Below, in pieces: positions 61,745 through 64,000 of a stretch of DNA of 64,000 bases. The position numbers and the translations under genes are program-made. Below the pieces are notes generated by a model. The model searched no databases. It was given only the letters and a program-made list of their open reading frames with translations, and was not told where the DNA came from. The DNA lies in NCBI GenBank assembly GCA_030692515.1, contig JAUXZS010000050.1, forward strand, positions 36,062-100,061, given 5' to 3'. This stretch comes from Bacteroidota bacterium (GTDB lineage Bacteria; Bacteroidota; Bacteroidia; B-17B0; Aurantibacillaceae). The stretch's first letter is position 1; each line of letters opens with the position of its first letter.

Positions 61745-61913
61745 AATGTGTTGTAATATCTGCAGCAAAAAAAGCATATTTAAATTATGGCTACTTAAAT
61801 TTCATGTTACCAAAAGTTTAACTTAATTGTTATTTTTACCCTATTATTTAATGATTAGTTAACTTTGGGGCGTCGGCATTTTGGTTAATTTTGAACAGAG
61901 ACAGTAAAACACT

Positions 61914-62597
61914 ATGGATAATTCTAAATTTAAAATACTTCTAGTTGATGATGAGCCTGATATTGTTGAATTCCTAGGATATAATTTAAAAAAAGAAGGT
62001 TATACCATTTTAAGTGCAAATAATGGTAAAGATGCTGTGGAGATTGCAAAGAAAGAAATTCCACATTTGATTATTTTGGACGTGATGATGCCGGATATGG
62101 ATGGAATAGAAACCTGTAGAGAATTACGTGAACAAAAAAACTTGCATGATGTTTTAATAGCTTTTTTAACTGCGCGAAGTGAAGACTATACTCAAATTGC
62201 TGGATTTGAAGTTGGTGCAGATGATTATATTACAAAACCAATTAAGCCTCGCGTTTTTATTAGCCGTGTAAAAGCACTTTTACGTAGACTTCAAACAAAC
62301 ACTATTTCAGAATCTGTTATTGAATTTGGCAATATTAGAATTGATAAAGAAAAGCATGTTGTTTTTAAAGGCGATCTTGAAATAGCATTGCCTAAAAAAG
62401 AATTTAAATTATTTTCTTTATTAAGTAGTAAGCCCGGTAAAGTTTTTACACGCGAATATATTTTGGATTCGGTTTGGGGCGATGAAGTTATTGTTGGAGA
62501 TAGAACAATTGATGTTCATATTCGTAAATTAAGAGAAAAAATAGGCGACGATTATTTTAAAACTATTAAAGGCGTTGGTTATAAATTTGAATTTTAG
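61914..62597 (+). CDS. OmpR/PhoB-type response regulator
   Basis: 227 aa: receiver (KILLVDDEPDIVEFLG; phospho-acceptor Asp in LIILDVMMPDMDG about residue 54; Lys in ITKPIKP), then a winged helix (about 130-225: LPKKEFKLFSLLSSKPGKVF, GDRTIDVHIRKLREKIG, IKGVGYKFEF). Divergent from the TonB receptor by 170 bp, so it may regulate that system, as PhoB-like proteins do. No histidine kinase is adjacent. Confidence 0.92.
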   Translation: MDNSKFKILLVDDEPDIVEFLGYNLKKEGYTILSANNGKDAVEIAKKEIPHLIILDVMMPDMDGIETCRELREQKNLHDVLIAFLTARSEDYTQIAGFEVGADDYITKPIKPRVFISRVKALLRRLQTNTISESVIEFGNIRIDKEKHVVFKGDLEIALPKKEFKLFSLLSSKPGKVFTREYILDSVWGDEVIVGDRTIDVHIRKLREKIGDDYFKTIKGVGYKFEF

Positions 62598-62616
62598 TAC
62601 AAGTAATTAAATAATT

Positions 62617-62651
62617 AAAACCCCTATTCTTTAATGGATTAGGGGTTTTTT
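62617..62651 (+). terminator. intrinsic terminator
   Basis: Perfect 10-bp stem AAAACCCCTA (62617-62626) / TAGGGGTTTT (62640-62649) with T run, after the response-regulator gene. Confidence 0.9.
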
Positions 62652-62727
62652 GTTTCGGAAAACAAAAATTAATGCGTTTTGGTTTTGCTATTAAATTAAG
62701 GTAAATTAGTGGAGCAATTTTAATCGT

Positions 62728-64000
62728 TTGATAAAACACCTCATAATAACCATAACAATTCTTTTTTTTCAACACAATTCTTTTGGACAAAATCGAACCG
62801 TCGACTCCCTTAAACTTGCTCTTAAAAACGCAAAACACGATACTACAAGATGTAATATTTTAGCGATTCTTGCAGAAACAGCCAGCGATGAAGAATGGCC
62901 AGCTTTTAATGATCAATTAAAAAATCTTTCACAAAAAAACAGCCTTAACAATGGAAGGTATAAGAAGATTTATTTAAAACATCTTGCAACTGCGGTAAAT
63001 AATTTTGGGATAATTTATCTTAGCCAAGGCAACATTAAAAAGGCGTTGGATTATTATTACCAAAGTTTAAAGATCAGGGAAGATATTGGTAGTAAAATAG
63101 GAATAGCAGAGTCACTAAATAATATTGGAAGTGTTTATCAGAAGCAAGGCAATGTGCCAAGAGCGTTGGAGTATTACATTAAGAGTTTAACGATTCAAGA
63201 GGATATTGGTGATAAACAAGGGCTTGGGACCTCTTTAAATAATATTGGGGTTGTGTACCAAAACCAAGGTAATATCCCAAAGGCTTTAGAGTATTATCAT
63301 AAGAGTTTAAAGATTAGAGAAGAAATTGAGGATAAAAGTGGAATAGCAAATTCTTTAAACACTATTGGTAATATTTATCAGAGGCAGAGCGATGTCAAAA
63401 AGGCCCTGGAGTGTTATCAAAAAAGCTTAACAATTCAAGAACAGATTGGTGACAAACAAGGGCTTGCAACTTCTTTAAATAATATGGGGGTCGTTTATCA
63501 AAACCAAGGTGATGCCCAAAGGGCTTTAGCCTATTACCATCAGAGTTTAATGATTAGGGAGGAGATTGGAGAAAAAGATGGGATACCATATTCTTTAAAC
63601 AATATTGGACATGTTTATAATAGTCAAGGCAACTCCCAAATGGCTTTGGAATATTTTCAAAAAGGTTTAAAGATGTTTGAAGAAATTGGGAATAAAAAAG
63701 GATTAGCAGAGTCATTAAACAACGTTGCTAATTTATTGCAAAATAAAGGAGAATCAGGCAAGGCGCTTGTTTTTGCCAACAAAGGCATGCTAATCTCTAA
63801 AGAGTTAGGCTTTCCTAGCGACATTAAAAGCGCAGCTTCAACAATAAAGCGGATATATCAAAAGCAAAACAAATACAAAGAAGCCTTTGAAATGTATGAA
63901 CTAGAAATTAAAATGCGCGACAGTATAAACAATCAAGAAACACAAAAAGCTGCTATTAAAAAGCAACTACAATATACTTACGAGAAAAAAGAATTAGAAA
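62728..64000 (+). CDS. TPR-repeat protein, 3' end beyond the window
   Basis: Open frame from TTG 62728 (MIKHLIITITILFFQHNSFGQ, a signal peptide) to the window end. At least seven tetratricopeptide repeats of 40 residues (e.g. NNIGVVYQNQGNIPKALEYY), some nearly identical at 240-bp spacing, then a helical linker (about 370-425). In Bacteroidota such proteins usually continue into a membrane helix and a histidine kinase, LuxR or cyclase domain, so a sensor is likely but not visible here. The start is the first usable codon after an in-frame TAG; no ATG is available. Confidence 0.75.
   Translation, partial: MIKHLIITITILFFQHNSFGQNRTVDSLKLALKNAKHDTTRCNILAILAETASDEEWPAFNDQLKNLSQKNSLNNGRYKKIYLKHLATAVNNFGIIYLSQGNIKKALDYYYQSLKIREDIGSKIGIAESLNNIGSVYQKQGNVPRALEYYIKSLTIQEDIGDKQGLGTSLNNIGVVYQNQGNIPKALEYYHKSLKIREEIEDKSGIANSLNTIGNIYQRQSDVKKALECYQKSLTIQEQIGDKQGLATSLNNMGVVYQNQGDAQRALAYYHQSLMIREEIGEKDGIPYSLNNIGHVYNSQGNSQMALEYFQKGLKMFEEIGNKKGLAESLNNVANLLQNKGESGKALVFANKGMLISKELGFPSDIKSAASTIKRIYQKQNKYKEAFEMYELEIKMRDSINNQETQKAAIKKQLQYTYEKKELE

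Overview
The window is AT-rich DNA from a member of the Bacteroidota. The signs are secreted proteins with type IX secretion (T9SS) C-terminal sorting domains, a SusC/RagA-like TonB receptor, promoters of the TAnnTTTG type, and little use of Shine-Dalgarno sequences. I cannot place it below phylum level. Host genes occupy both ends. On the left are a sugar aminotransferase (cut by the window edge), a small unknown gene and tRNA-Lys(TTT). From about 47 kb rightwards are a membrane protein, an M61 peptidase, a TPR protein with a SUI1 factor, a large T9SS protein, recA, a degenerate response regulator, a SpoIIE-type phosphatase, a TonB receptor with a T9SS partner, an OmpR-type regulator and a truncated TPR protein.

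Between them, about 2.0 to 46.7 kb looks like one composite integrative element lodged at tRNA-Lys. Its left end carries a large serine recombinase whose C-terminal codons are read antisense through the tRNA. Next is a 549-bp non-coding stretch with phased direct repeats. About 20 kb of copper-handling cargo follows: a CopA-CopB fusion oxidase, a second multicopper oxidase, four HMA-domain proteins, a DUF326-like four-helix protein, an MbnP gene followed by two MbnH-like di-haem proteins, two AraC regulators built on a metal-binding-like N-terminus, and several T9SS-secreted redox proteins. No copper efflux pump was seen.

From 22.5 kb the element changes character. An XRE/ImmA-type regulator and a small HTH protein precede a CDF cation transporter. 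Then comes a co-directional block of about 22 genes (25.1-43.9 kb) that looks like a virion, lysis and replication module without tail, portal or terminase genes. It holds many small membrane proteins, a LEA2/WHy-like protein, a transglutaminase-like protein, a candidate capsid gene followed by a strong hairpin, beta-rich minor proteins, a membrane protein with annexin-like repeats, a peptidoglycan-binding protein, an amidase, a glucosaminidase, holin- and spanin-like proteins, fibre-like proteins, a giant methyltransferase-helicase and a RecA-like ATPase. A perfect 15-bp sequence occurs in the regulator promoter and, inverted, upstream of this block, which suggests one lysogeny-type switch. 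I read the block as a candidate integrated tailless (possibly membrane-containing) virus or a derivative; this is inference.

At the right end of the element a GHKL ATPase fused to a PD-(D/E)XK-like nuclease sits between two imperfect 49-bp repeats, followed by a small methyltransferase. The GHKL gene is a candidate defence cassette. The exact right attachment site was not found.
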